From NCBI GenBank assembly GCA_030268105.1, contig BSDZ01000004.1:3335001-3399000 (forward strand): 64,000 nucleotides of DNA, read 5' to 3'. The notes under the pieces are model-generated. The model was not told the origin of the DNA. It was given only the letters and a program-made list of their open reading frames with translations, and did no database searches. Below, piece by piece: positions 25,201 to 37,700 of this stretch (position 1 is its first letter; every line of letters starts with the position of its first letter). The translations under genes and the position numbers were made by a program. Source of the stretch: Volvox africanus. Its lineage: Eukaryota > Chlorophyta > Chlorophyceae > Chlamydomonadales > Volvocaceae.

Positions 25201-27607
25201 CAGGTCGGTGGCGAGAGGATGGGAGGGGATTACTGCTGAGTGGCCCAGTGCGGCTGTTTATGCTAAACATACTTTGCATGTGGAATGCTTCCCATTAGAA
25301 CCTTCACACCCTGGATACAGGTAGATTGGTCAATAAGAACTACCTTCCAAGCCTTACGTCCACCCTAAACCTAATACTCTCAGCGATATGTTTTGCACGC
25401 ATGGCTGGAGAAAATGAGACCCCATGCGCCCTGCGGGACTTACTGACAGTAAGGGTATAAGGAGAGACGGGTCTATGGGTATGTTCGGTAGGCTTTGTTG
25501 ATGTAGAGGGTTCTACCTGGCGCGAAAATGAGCAAGACGCCGGAGGTGTGGACGGTTGGGGCCTCCCACGTGGCTGAGCGGAGCAAGCAGTGGCCCTGGT
25601 GCTGTGCGGTGGCCCTCGTCCTGTTGACGCGTCTATCCGCATGGTACCTGCTCAGGACCACATCACACCGCGCAAGGGCTCCTGCCAGCTCTATGGCTAC
25701 GACTTTTTGATCGATGATCAGCTTCGCGTGTGGCTGCTGGAGGTGAACAGCTCGCCCACCTTGGAGCCGTCCACACCCATCACCGCGCAGCTGTGCGCGG
25801 ATGTGCAGGTGGGTGCGTAGCTGGGTGCGTAGCTGGGTGCGTAGCTGGGACGGAGTTGCCACGAGGAGTAAGAGAACCCGAAATGAAGTAGCAACGTCCT
25901 CATCATCTTTATCCTATCCTTGAGAAACGCAGAACAGAAATATAATGTAAAACCGATGGATGTTTTTGGCCAAACGTAATTCGGAGGGTTTTGTCGGGGA
26001 GTAATCCTTAGCGAGCCATCTGTTCCATCGCCAGTCTTACCGAACCGAGATACCGACATGTGCGCTAGGGCAAGTTTCTGCGCGTCTGTTACGCTTTGGG
26101 GAAAATTCCATTCACGGCTGCAGCCGATGCCGGTAGTTCTAAAAGTTTCCATACCCAAAAATCCAAAAACCATAAACCCTGTGAACCCCATAACAACTAC
26201 ACCGCAGGATGACATCATCAAGGTGGTCGTCGACCTGCCAGAGCAGCAGTCGGCGGCTGCGAAGCGACAGGCGCGTGGTGCTGGCGACTGCGGCGAGCAG
26301 GCGAGCTGCGACCCGGGGATCAGTCGCGGCGGCACCGGCAGCCTGGAGGGTTTTGACACGGGCAAGTGGGAGTGCATTATCGACGGCGGCGAGGAGCTTC
26401 GGCAGCCTCAATACACCGGTCTCAACCTGGAGCTTAAGGTGCGTTGAGTCGCAATGATTTGAACAAGCTTGACTAGATATCATCTTGCTGTCGGTGGTCT
26501 CACTATTGACTTGAGCTGGCTATATGGAGTTGTCTTCTGGACATGGCAGTGCCCCTCTGCTGATGCTGCCCTCTACTCTCGCCCATTGACATACAAACAC
26601 AGGGTACGGCTATTCAGCTAACCCCGCCACGCTCAAACTTTGCGGGCCGCTTGTACGCGGCCACCCGGCAGCAGCAGCAGCAGCATGGGTCTGCTGGTCA
26701 GCACCAGCACCAGCCAACCTCAGCAGGCGCGAACGACATCTCCGCATCCAGTGGCGGTGGCGGCGGCGGTGACAGAGAAGTGACCACAGACGACGGCGCG
26801 ACCGCAATAACCAACGGGCGCCCCTCTAGGCGGTCGGTTGCCGGTGCAGCAATGGGTATAATCCCAGCGCCGCCATCCCGTGCTGCAACCCCGTCACCTA
26901 CGCAAAACCCTGGGGGGGGAGCTCTTGACCAGCATGAAAGACAGCAGTTAATACTGCAGCAGCAACAGCCTTACTTCCATCTGCAGCATCAGCAACAGTT
27001 GTCAATGCAGCAGCAACAACAGCGGCAACAACCTAATCCGCACCACATGCAGTTCGCGATGGGTACCGGGGAGGAGGACGCCGCCGCCACTGCCGCCGCT
27101 GCCGTTACTGCGGCGGCCACAAGTAGCAGCGCCGCCATGTTAGCACGTGTGTACACTGGCACCTGCACGCCTTCATCGTCTCGTGGCGGCCGGGCCTCTC
27201 CCGCACGGTCTCGGACCCCCCGCCTGAGCGCATCCCCGGCGTTGTCCACACACTGGGACGGCGGCGGCTTCGTCCTCGGGTCCTTCGGCGACCCCGCGGG
27301 TGCGATAAGCATGCTTGCCTGCGGCGGGACCGCCGCCTCCGCCGCCAGTGCAAGCGGTGGCGCGGGGAGCCCGTTGCACCCCTCCTCTCGCATCATGACG
27401 CCACGAAGTGACGTAGCCATTGCGACCTTGTCGGTGGCCACCACACAGGCCGTCGCTGCAGCAGCGGTGACACCCGTGTGGCTCCCAATGTCGCTGCCCC
27501 AGTCCCTGGACTCGTTAACGCCGACAACTGTGCGCATGTCCTTGCTGGCTCGGCCGGGTCACCACGATAATACCGGGCTTACCCCGGCGGGCGTGAGGGC
27601 GCGGTGA
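19222..27607 (+). CDS. TTLL3/TTLL8-like tubulin glycylase
   Basis: This ATP-grasp ligase would add the first glycine to tubulin side chains in cilia. Exons: 19222-19365, 19521-20541, 21077-21233, 21834-22280, 22475-23453 (5' end may be 22361), 23945-24256, 24608-24734, 25058-25203, 25656-25808, 26208-26438, 26603-27607. Together they give about 1,573 residues with all phases agreeing. Family landmarks in order: [14 protein letters not shown] and [18 protein letters not shown] and [21 protein letters not shown] (ATP binding); [43 protein letters not shown]; and [20 protein letters not shown], which is close to vertebrate TTLL3/8. DDIIKVVVD then matches the post-core region of that subfamily. 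A Gly/Ser-rich insert of about 400 residues splits the N-terminal and catalytic halves (21.9-23.4 kb). The C-terminal ~330 residues are Gln/Ala-rich. Monoglycylase versus polyglycylase is inferred from similarity. An additional upstream exon cannot be excluded. Confidence 0.9.
25809..25850. repeat. Short tandem repeat in TTLL3-like intron
   Basis: Three and a half copies of GGGTGCGTAGCT sit directly after the donor site of the exon ending at 25808. Confidence 0.85.
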
Positions 27608-27791
27608 GGTGGAGGCAAGGGCGTGCGCTGTGGACGGCGGTAACGGCTTGCTGGCGAACAGCAGCCTCAGAATGGGCTAGGAATTTATAGGAGGCATACG
27701 TATCCAGAGCGACATGCCTTATGCCAGATTTAGCGGGCTAGGGAAATATGCCTGCAGATTGTCGTAGGACCGGCAGCCGCCCGCCCTATCC

Positions 27792-27796
27792 TGTAA
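27792..27796 (+). terminator. TGTAA polyadenylation signal, TTLL3-like gene
   Basis: TGTAA lies about 185 bases after the TGA stop at 27605-27607. Confidence 0.55.
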
Positions 27797-30700
27797 TGTG
27801 GTGCGAGTAATCGTGGTGCCAATTTCCATAGGCCTACTAATCTGTATGAGCTGGCACCTGTTAGCGCAGTGTGGGGTCGCTACGATGCCACTCATTCACA
27901 GCGTGCTGTCAGTTGCACCCCACCCGGGACCTGGGGACGAGACTTGACAGGAAAAAGGATTGTACAACAGTGCGTGTAGGTTCGCTGCGGAGATGAGGTA
28001 AGCGGGCCTATCCCAACAGCAATGAGGCACCGAGTGCGGGGTGGGGTGACAAGGTTGCAGGTGTTTGAAGGCTTGGTCGCAACAATAACTGGCTGGTATA
28101 GATAATAGATAACTAGTTTAATGCGCTTGGTCGTATATGACTTCCTTGGCCTGACATACCTGCTGGGGGACACAGGCATCGCCTTTTGCCGTGTGGCTCC
28201 GTCAGATCTAGCGAATGAGGTTGCGGTTCCCACCTTGAATCTCGAGGCGGAGTTTCGTTTCCCGGTTGCGCTGTAGTGACTGGTTACCTATTCATCATTG
28301 CTGCGTTGCGGTGCGAGGGTAAGTGGGGAGCATGGATATGTCGCCTATTCCGTGAGTTCATCCCCATCATCAGTTGCCCACAGTGAATGAGTTGGAACCA
28401 CTTCGAGGCGTTGGTTTCATCGTCTTCACGAAGGCTTATTGGCTGAGCAAGTAACCTGCAGGTGGGTGTGCTTGCAGGTGGTGATTACATATGCGTATGT
28501 TTGTTCCGTTGGTCATTGCTGCTCTCTATGCGGTGCGCTTGGGTACCTGGTGGACTAGCTACCCGACCACAAGGCCGGCGGACAGAGAGTCTCGGACGCA
28601 GCCTCGCTGGGTACGAAGAAATGCATGATGCAGGGGGATGCAGGGGGATGCAGCAAAGGCGAAAGGGTTATAATTTACAATTGCATTTTGGGCGCAACAC
28701 TCTAGACGCTTTCATTGTATGGGAGAGTGGACGGATGGGATGTGGGGGCTACACGTGAAGGGCTGTGGAGATGTGCCGTCCTGGCCGCGAATTCCCAAAC
28801 TTCCTATCCAGTCCTGTCCATCGGGTATTATGATATTATAATGATGATTCAATCCGTAGGTCCCAACGGATCGGTGATGGTTACGGTCGGTTGAAACAAG
28901 ATAAGATTTGGGGAGATTTGCATTGCGGAGCAAGGTTGTGGTGATTCGTACCTAGCCAAAAGCACTTATCATCTGGGGAGATCTCCCCTGGAGTTACTGG
29001 TTACGATTGCACACCTGGAGTGGCATGCGCTGTGCTGTAATTTTTACGGGTTCCTTATACTTGTCGAACCGCATAGCTGCGGCCGCATTCTCTGTCACCA
29101 AACCTGGTTTTAGTCTTCTGATGGTTCGTATGTATGAAAGCCCAAGCAGCGCCCGGTTAAGAGCTGAACGCGAAGCGATACCATGGAGAGGCGCGGCCCC
29201 GGTGCACTTTCACCTGACTGGTATCCACAATAATGGATCGCAATAGCAACAGCAGCAGCGGCGGGGGATACGTGCGACTTCCTGCTGGATTCTGGATGGT
29301 GCCTTGATATGTGGATCCTCGCTGCTCCTCATCGCCTTCCTGCATTCCTTCCTGCATTCGTTAACGTTAGCGGAGACTTCGCGGAAGCCTCATCCTTCGC
29401 GGAAGCCTCATCAGGGTTGTGGGTCAAGACCCCCGTCACCAAGGGTGCCGGATTTGAAAGGCGCTCTTCGCATTCAAATTCTCTTACGTATTTGGTGTCG
29501 GTTCTTTATGTGCTATGGAGCGCAACAGCCGCAACCTAATCCTATATGCGGTGCTGCGTCGCTGACTTGAACTTCCTGGACGGATGGTGTCTGTGGCGGT
29601 GCGTCTGGAACTCGTCGGGCCATAGGTTTGGAAATTTTGCATCTGCCGTCCGGAAAGCCAATTAGAGAACTGACTGGAAGCACGTGCTGACTTCGACAGG
29701 GTGAGTGCTAACTAAGTTTGTCTGGGATGAGCATCGCTATTGAGTGCAAACTAACTGCCGTAGCCGTGCTTAGGCGTTTACCGGGTCATGCAGTCTGGTG
29801 ATTGCGACGTGTCTAATCTCTCGTGTCTCTCAAAGAGCGGCTCTGAGGAACTGGTGAATGGGAGGAGCTGATGTCGGCACCACCGATTTCGATGCGTTCT
29901 TGCGGTTGCTCCCGGAGGCGCATTGGTTGTGGGTGATTATGCGGACATCAGATACAGGCCCTCCCAGAAGTGAAGGGCTTAGCGCATGCTTAGCGTGATG
30001 TGACCTGCTGAGTACGTGTGCTCTCCATGTATGGGGGGAGTCTAAATACACACAACAGCTGCAAAGGTAGCGAGGTATGCTGCTTCCTTCTCGATGCATA
30101 TCATGCATGCTGGCACTTTTGGTAAGCTGGTTATTGTAAGCGTATTCGTACAAGTTCCGACTGATGCGGAGAGCAGGGGTCGTACCTGCTGACAGGGGTC
30201 ATACACGGGCAGACGGGCTTCCATGTATGAAGAAGCAGTAAACCAGGAAAATAGAGTGGAGGACAAGGACAGCATCTCACAAGCACACTCTGTTGCAAGA
30301 TCACTGAAGAAAATAGTTGTGCTCGCCTTGCCTGTTCCTTGCGCTGGCCGCGCTCGCTGCTTCTCATGCAGTATGTATATCTTCCGCTGTGTAGTAGCCG
30401 CATATCACTTGTGTTGAGCTTGTTGGGAGCTTGCTTGAAGCTCAGATATCATCGAGACATGAACGTTATCGGCAGTAGCATTATAAATCCGACTGGGCCA
30501 ACTATCAACGAACCTCATGCACCTACCCATGTTGCAACTTGCACGTACCCATACAGGAAGCTCAGCGGCGATCTGTTTTCATAATTACGTACGGAGCTTA
30601 TTCATGCGATGCTTGCCGTCAACCTTCATAGGGAGTAGGGACTATCCTTGCGCAGGTCTCACAAAGAAAAGTCCCAAGTCCAGCTATTCGGTACAAATTC

Positions 30701-30912
30701 CTTACAAGAAATGCAGCAACAATTATTCCGTAGACAAACATTATTAGGGGCTCAGTTTCGTGCTCGATGGCCGCCACCTGCTCTTTCACGAGGATCGCGC
30801 AACCGATTGAAATTAGTCAGGGGATCTGGTGAGACAAAATATAATAATAATATGAAGAATTGCAATTTATTTGGGTGCCGGCGGCCTTAACCCATCTCGA
30901 ATTATTCCAGCA
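27797..30912. other. Intergenic region
   Basis: About 3.1 kb with only short scattered frames and no domain. It contains a 15-base direct duplication (GCGGAAGCCTCATCC-like) near 29379-29411. It probably also holds undetected 5' exons of the membrane-protein gene that follows, because that gene's first visible exon has no in-frame ATG. Confidence 0.45.
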
Positions 30913-33900
30913 GCCAAGGGTGCCTCGCTTCAGCAGCCGAGCCCAAGCCAAAGTAGCTCTGAAGTTAGCTCAAATGATATAAAGCCACTTACAGTAGTTG
31001 AGGCGACGGTGCTAGAACCGGGGGCGGTTCCCGTGGACGAGGAGGTTGGCACCGGCGAATCAGGGGAGACAGCAGTTTTGGAGCATCCGGGTAAGGAGGT
31101 CATGGGAAGGGCTCATACGATTTCGTTAGACTCTTAGCAGACCGCTGCTAGAGATCTGGCACGGGAATGGGAGGGGCCTTGAGCTCATTGAGCTCATTGC
31201 TGTAACGCCATCTTAGCTCCCATACCTCCCTTTCCCTTCACTCCAGATACATCATCCTGCTTCCAATGCTGTCACCCCCACCCCGCTGCAGACTATCCCG
31301 AGATTCCTGACAGCATCAACAGGGCAGCAGCTTTGCAGTATAGCGTCCTAGGAGTCGTATATGCTGCCGCGGTAGGTGGAGCTGCATCACAGTCCCGACA
31401 CCAATATGTACGGTTATATGCCTGCCTAAACGAGTGCAGATCTAGCACCCTTACTTGTCTGCCCCTGCACTCACATGACATCTGACACCACCTGTTGTGC
31501 CACACCGGGTGCCCGGGGATGCTGACCTCCACGCAGAGCGGCGCTGTTGCCGTCGCGGCCTTGCGTGCCCCGAGCGTCCTACTGCCCGGGGCTGACCCAT
31601 GGTCCATCACTGTGTTGGGCTGCCTGGCGGCGACATACCTGCGGGCGGCGGGCGTGTGCCTTCACCTCAAGGTGCGAGTGTAGCAACAGCAGCTATTATT
31701 TCCACCGGGGCTGTACAGCGAGAATGCATGCTCCGTGTTGTGCGTGGGGTTGGCCCACTCATGATGTCTTCTGAAGCGGACTACTGCGGTTTAAACCGAG
31801 CCCCGCTTTTCAGCACCTAGCCCTCAGCGCACTATGTCATTCCCACACCGTGCTCATTAGCTTCTCCATACAAAGCCCGGACATCTTCTGCGGACCTTCT
31901 TGATGTGGAATTCTGGTGGCGGTGCGTGTGGACCTGGTATTGTTCGGGATCCACTTGCCGTGTTGATCTGGTGGGACCTACCGATACCCCTACCAGGTTG
32001 CCGCGGACAACGAGGAGCTGCTTTGTTGGCGGCACCAGCGGCTGGCGCTGATGATGGCGATGTACGGTGTCGTGGCGGTGCTGTCGCAGGCGGCTGGAGT
32101 CGCCTCGTTACAGCTGGCAGGGTAGGTCAGGGTGGTCACGGTGGGAGGACGGCGGGATGGGGTTTAGGGGGCCGGGGGTCAGGGCTTTCTGCGATTAGGG
32201 CACAACTGGCTGTGGGATTCTAGGTCAGCACATTACCATGCCCTTGGTGCTGCTGTCGTTGGCGCTGCCACTGCGACACGCGCTGATATGCGGCTTTGTC
32301 GTAATGCCAAGACCCCTAAACTAAAGAACCACCCGCGCTATCTTTCCCTCCGGCCTGTTGCTGCCGGGCCCTCCCAGACTGCAGCTGGTCCTGGCCGCCG
32401 CCACATCAGCCGTTGTGTACAGCGTAGCGCGCAGTGCGTGGGCGGTACGGCCGTTCGTGGTGACAGTGTGGGAGAAGGCTGAGGGCTCATTGGGCGGCTT
32501 GCTGTGGGCGCTGGTGCAGTCGGCGATAGGCGCTGTTTCCACGGTGGCGGGCGTGGTGCTGCTTGGGCTTGCAGGTTGGATGTCAAGGGTGCCGTGGGCT
32601 CAGGGCGGGGCGCCGGCTGTGCGAAGGGGATTTGAGGGATGCCGAGGGGAAACGCCGCCGAATGGTTGTCCAGGTGCTGCTACGGTCATGGCAGCCGCTG
32701 CAGTAGCGGCTTTGGTTTCGGAGGTTACTAAATCTGTCCACAGCGATTTTAAAACCAAATATACCCAAATAGAACCTCTGGATAGGCGATATGCGATATC
32801 CAGCAGAGGCATGCTGAGTTCAGGAGTAGACGTGTGGAGTCCACATGTCATCCTCGCTGTGGCAGGGGAGCGGGTGGGGAGAGGGAGATGCTGGTTGCTC
32901 TGGAAGATTCCTAGGGTATTTCACCACTCTTGCCTGCGGTGTGCTGAATGAAGTGTCCAGGGCTCCTTATCCCTTTGGGGGTTTAGGTCTTTGGCGCCCG
33001 GGTGCGGCCACTTCCACTGAGCCTAGATTGCGCACCTGCCTATTGCATATGGATGGTGCAAGCTCCTTCTCGGCCTTGTCCGCCATCACATGTGCCGTCG
33101 CCACATCACACCGCCGCTTACCTTCCAATCACTCACCTCATAAGCCACGAAGCTCAGGCTGGTCGAAAGGATCGACACACCTTCGAGACTAGTTGACTTT
33201 GACGAGTTGCAATTCATGCGCATCCAACAGTTCATGGTCCCCACCGCCTCGCTCTTCCGCCCCTTTCAATCCTGATCACGTCATGCGTGCAGCATTGTAT
33301 TTGTACGGCTTCGCAGCAGTCGTGTTGTCGCCGACGCCGTCGCTACCAACGCCGTTGGGCTCCTGGCCTGGCCAGGTGGAGGCCCTGGGGTCGTCGGCTG
33401 CCGGGCTGCGACGCCTGGCGGGAGCAGGGCTGCTTCTGGCGGCAGCGCAGGCGCACGGGCTGCTGGACTTCGCTGCTTACGTGCGTAGAGGCCCTCAGCC
33501 TGGAGACCTGGAGGCGCTGAAGAGACTGATGGTCGAGTAAGTGGGGCTGCGCTGTAACAGGTGGAATAAGGCTTCGGAATGCGCGTACCACCTTTCTGAG
33601 ACTTGAATTGGTAATAAAGTGTTATCCCGAGTCATGCTTGAGAGGAAACACGGAAACACTCCTGGCCAGTTTGTACAGGCCCCCCCGTTATGTGCACGTA
33701 GGTACGTGCTTCCACAACCCTAAACATCAAGAAACACCTAAACATTAAGGATCTCGTGTCGCTCACTCAATCCATGGGCCGAATCGACCTGCTCAAATTA
33801 TCGACCTGATAGCTGCATACCCCAACCCCAACTTTGCGGTTCGCTCCGCGGATTGATTGAATACACTGTGGAATTACAAAAAGCGCCCTTTCCTGGAGTA

Positions 33901-34381
33901 CACGCACAAGGGGGCAGTATCCCGTGTCTTCGGGCTCGCTGCTCGCGGATCCTTGCTTGTTCTGCGCTCGTGCCCCCGTGTAGAGGTCTGACCCCAACAT
34001 CGGCGTCTGTTGCCCCGTCTGACCACCAGGTACCTTGTCCGGACGAAAGATGGGTTGCACAAGTACTATCTGCCTGGGCCCTGGACGTACAACATCCTCA
34101 ATGCGTCCTTCATCGCAGCGGCAGCCCTTCAGGCGTTCTTCGTCCTGCGCGCTCCGGGTCTGGGGGTGGACGTCAACTGGGACGGAGCGCTGTGGGGTCC
34201 GGTGTACTTTTCGTGTGCACTGACGCTCCTATACGGTGCGACAGTGCTACTCACGTTCGATTGGCGCTCGTTTTCCGACACATTGTTGCGCTTTTTCGTT
34301 TGGGCTGGAGATATGGTGTTGGATTTCTTTAACGCCTTCGTGTGGAAGTTCGAGTGGGCGGAGCGGCGGCGCCGTGTATGA
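30913..34381 (+). CDS. Multi-pass membrane protein of unknown family, 5' end unresolved
   Basis: A chain of hydrophobic exons: ~30913-31090, 31292-31371, 31537-31671, 31997-32121, ~32231-32303, 32385-32574, 33293-33536, 34030-34381 (TGA stop). Most junctions agree in phase (G|AC, phase 0, phase 0, G|CA, GA|G). The first exon is acidic and Ser/Pro-rich, consistent with a cytosolic or stromal N terminus. Later exons contain several likely membrane helices, for example in VVAVLSQAAGVASLQLAG, MPLVLLSLALPL, STVAGVVLLGLAALYLYGF and FSCALTLLYGATVLLTF. The C terminus is basic (WAERRRRV). I do not recognise a family. The junction 32121 to 32231 does not keep frame with the strongest donor and acceptor, so an exon there is mis-modelled or the sequence has an indel. 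The start codon was not found. A separate reading as two genes cannot be excluded. Confidence 0.55.
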
Positions 34382-34449
34382 CAAGGGGCTTGAAGTTTTG
34401 TAGGACGAGGATTTGCGCCAGGAATTACGATTACGTTCTTACTGTTCGT

Positions 34450-34454
34450 TGTAA
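34450..34454 (+). terminator. TGTAA polyadenylation signal, membrane-protein gene
   Basis: TGTAA lies about 70 bases after the stop. A second copy is at 34691-34695, only 40 bases before the next gene's ATG. The intergenic space is therefore short. Confidence 0.45.
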
Positions 34455-34734
34455 GGAAAGCGGGAAGAGTTACGCATGCACCTTTGGTAGGCCAAAGGTC
34501 CCAAGTCCAAACGCTACGTGCGGCCGTGCTGTGCCATTTCACGGAACGCAAGCTTCATGCAAGGTTGTTAATATCGTTGCAATATTGTTCATATCATCTT
34601 CGCACCTGCGTATTCATATATTACAGACTGAGCAGAAACTATAGGATTGACCACTATCAAATGCTTTCAGTTCTGTTCATCTAGGCATCATGTAATTGTC
34701 CTATTTCAGCCATGTCGAACTAATATAAAGTTCC

Positions 34735-37700
34735 ATGGATGAAAAAAAGGCTTACGAGGCTTTTCGCGTGAGGAAGTTCGCACAGCCTCATTCGCTTCCC
34801 TTAGGAAACAGCTATGCAGGAGGAAAAGATGACCCGTCCAGGGCCCAAGATATACATCGCCTGAAAGACGAGGACGAAGCACCTGATGCTCGATCAGCCT
34901 TGCAAAATCAGCAGCATGAGCATCAACGAGTTATTGTGCACTTCGATTGTGATTGCTTTTACGCCCAGGTTGGTCCGGGCTCTAGGTCAGTGGCTGTAGT
35001 TGGCAATCGCAAGGCGTATGCGTGTTTTAGATGTAAGTGTCTTTAGACATCTTAAATTTTATTTTTCTACAATAAATAGGCAAGACAACATATGCATGCC
35101 CCAGTGCATGTATGTTCAACATTCCCCAATCCATCTCATACCCTACCTATCTTCGCAGGTGGAGGAGGTCCGAAACCCCGCCCTGCGCAATGTGCCGTTG
35201 GGAGTTACTCAGAAGTACCTTATCGTCACTTGCAACTATCTGGCTCGAGCGGCAGGTGTGGAGCAAACGCTGGAAGAATCAGTCAGCTGACACGCTACAG
35301 CCCCACTGCCCCTGTCAGATTCTAAGGTCTAGCAAACATTTTGCATGTCCATCCCTCTGAGGATTCAGGGGTTACCAAGCTGATGGGCATTCGGGACGCC
35401 ATGGCGCGGTGTCCCGGGCTGGTGCTTGTCAGCGGAGAGGATCTAGGGCCGTATCGGCAGGTGCGACGATGTGAGCGTACTGTCAGCAGGCACCGCACAT
35501 ATATGAACTTGATTCATTGCATACCAGCGATATGCAAAGCATGCAATTTCCTGGAATAGTACACATTGGGGGTGGGATCCCCTGCAGATCCACGGCGACC
35601 CTTTCTGCAGGCAGGTGCAGAGCTGATGAATGGAACATGCTTTTTGCACATCCCTTTTCCATTTAGCTCTCCCTGCCAGCATCCATCACCAAATAACCTT
35701 TCCTGCCAAGCGCAGGCGAGCAAGTCCATCTATGCCGTACTCTCGCGGTACGGTCCGGCCGAGAAGCTGGGGATGGATGAGACGTTTGTGGACGTGACCG
35801 AGGTGAGGGCTCCGGTTCGCAACACAATGCTTGGAGCAATGCATGCGCACACGCATGTGTATGTACATGTGGAAGGGTGGGGGGGGGGAGGTGCAGAAGG
35901 TATATGCCTTCAGGTTCTGCGATCGAAGGGACGGGAGGTTGGGAGGTGGGGAAAGGCCAGGTTTCAGTTTATTCCGGGAGCTTGGTTCTGTCTTTTGAAA
36001 GTTGCGGTGGACGAGGGTAAGGCGTTGGCAGGGAGTTGCCAGGCCCTATAGGCGTATATAGGCTGACAGGCCTACCCTGGCGGCCCTATCTGACCCATGC
36101 GTTGTGTCCCCCACTGAAATGATTGTGTCGCCCGGGGATGCCCGCCCTCATTGCGATCGAGTCCCGGCCCAACCTGGCTTCCAGCTAATGGACACAACCC
36201 TGCATTTCAGGAGGTGCTCCGCCGCATTCGTAGCGGCGCCTACGACCCGCCCGCGGCACCACCTCACCTCGTTGGACACGTGCACACTGCGACCTGCGCC
36301 GTCGCAGCTGACACCAGCTACCGCCCTCAGGACTTGCGCGCTGTGCCGTCCGCGGGCACTGCGACTGCCGCCGCTATCACTACTACCACTGCTGCTGCAG
36401 CATTCTCCGGGCAGGCCACTACCACACCTCGGGATCTTGCCGCGGAGCCGGTGGCTTGGGCCCCCGATGCCGTGGTTGCGGGGGGAGGTGAAGGCACCAG
36501 GGGCGAGGACGTGAACGGAAGGGCGGTTGCTAATGCCGGCTGTAGCGGCGGCATACGGTCAGCGGAGGGCTGGGAACTACTCCTGGCGGTGGGCAGCCAG
36601 GTGGCGGCGGAGGCGCGAGCAGCGGTGCGGTCGGAGGCAGGCTTCCGGTCCTCTGCGGGTGAGATTCAAGAGACATTGGGAAGTGGGTTAAAGCCCTAAG
36701 TTCCTGAAGTTGTGTCCGTCTGATGCGGGGGCGATGGGGACAGGAACATACACACACGCATAAAGTACTTGTAAAGCACACGCTCACATGCCTCGAAGCC
36801 TCTTGGTTTTACGCACAACTACCGTTATCGCGACCCACGCGCCCAATAGCGCTTAGCTCAGTTGCTATCTTGTAAGCAGATCGCGCGCCCGTACACGGCC
36901 ACCGCGTCCTTTATTCCATCGCCATGGTGACGTTGACGTTGACGTTGTGACGACGTCCGGGCCCTGGACCTGTCCCTGCCTTATATTCTCTTATTAGGCG
37001 TCGCCCACAACAAGATGCTCGCCAAGCTGGTCAGCGGGCTGCACAAGCCCGACGATCAGACGGTGTTGTTTCCTGATCAGGCTTGGGACTTCGTAGGTGC
37101 GGCATGCGTGTACATGAGCATGTGGCCATATGTGTGTCGGCGACGTTACGATGCATAAACACAACACCACACCACTGATACGAACGGGGACCCCCGAGGA
37201 GCACACACGTTCTCACTAAACACACACACACACACACATACACAAATCTTTCGTGCCATTTCGCGCTGCCTGTCAAAACCTTAAAGGCCTTACGTCAGCT
37301 CGCGCATGGGGAACCCCGCCGCAGCTCCCCTTCCCGTCCGTGCGCTGCCGGGGGTGGGCTACAAGACGGAGAAGCTGCTGGCGGAGCAGCTGGGGGTTGC
37401 TACAGCAGGGGACGTGCGGCGCTACAGCCAGCAGCTCCTGGCGGACAAGCTGGGCGACAAATCGGGTATGAGCGGGGATTGGAGGATTTTGTTCGGGGAG
37501 GGGCGCTCCGTCACCTGGACACTGCGTCAGGCTTCCCTGTTTGGATAGCCTTCACCTCTCAGCGCATCGGGTGAGATTAAAGGTCGAGGTCGCGCTTCAC
37601 AGCTATCCGGAAGTACAGGCAATCGATGGGGTGTTGAACGAAGAGGGATTTTCTCCCGGTGACAATATTTATAAGCCACGCGTTGCGCTGTCCCGCTGAA

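Noticed and set aside
34725..34731. TATAAAG as a TATA box for the polymerase gene
   Set aside because: It lies only about 4-10 bases upstream of the ATG, too close to direct a transcript containing that start codon.
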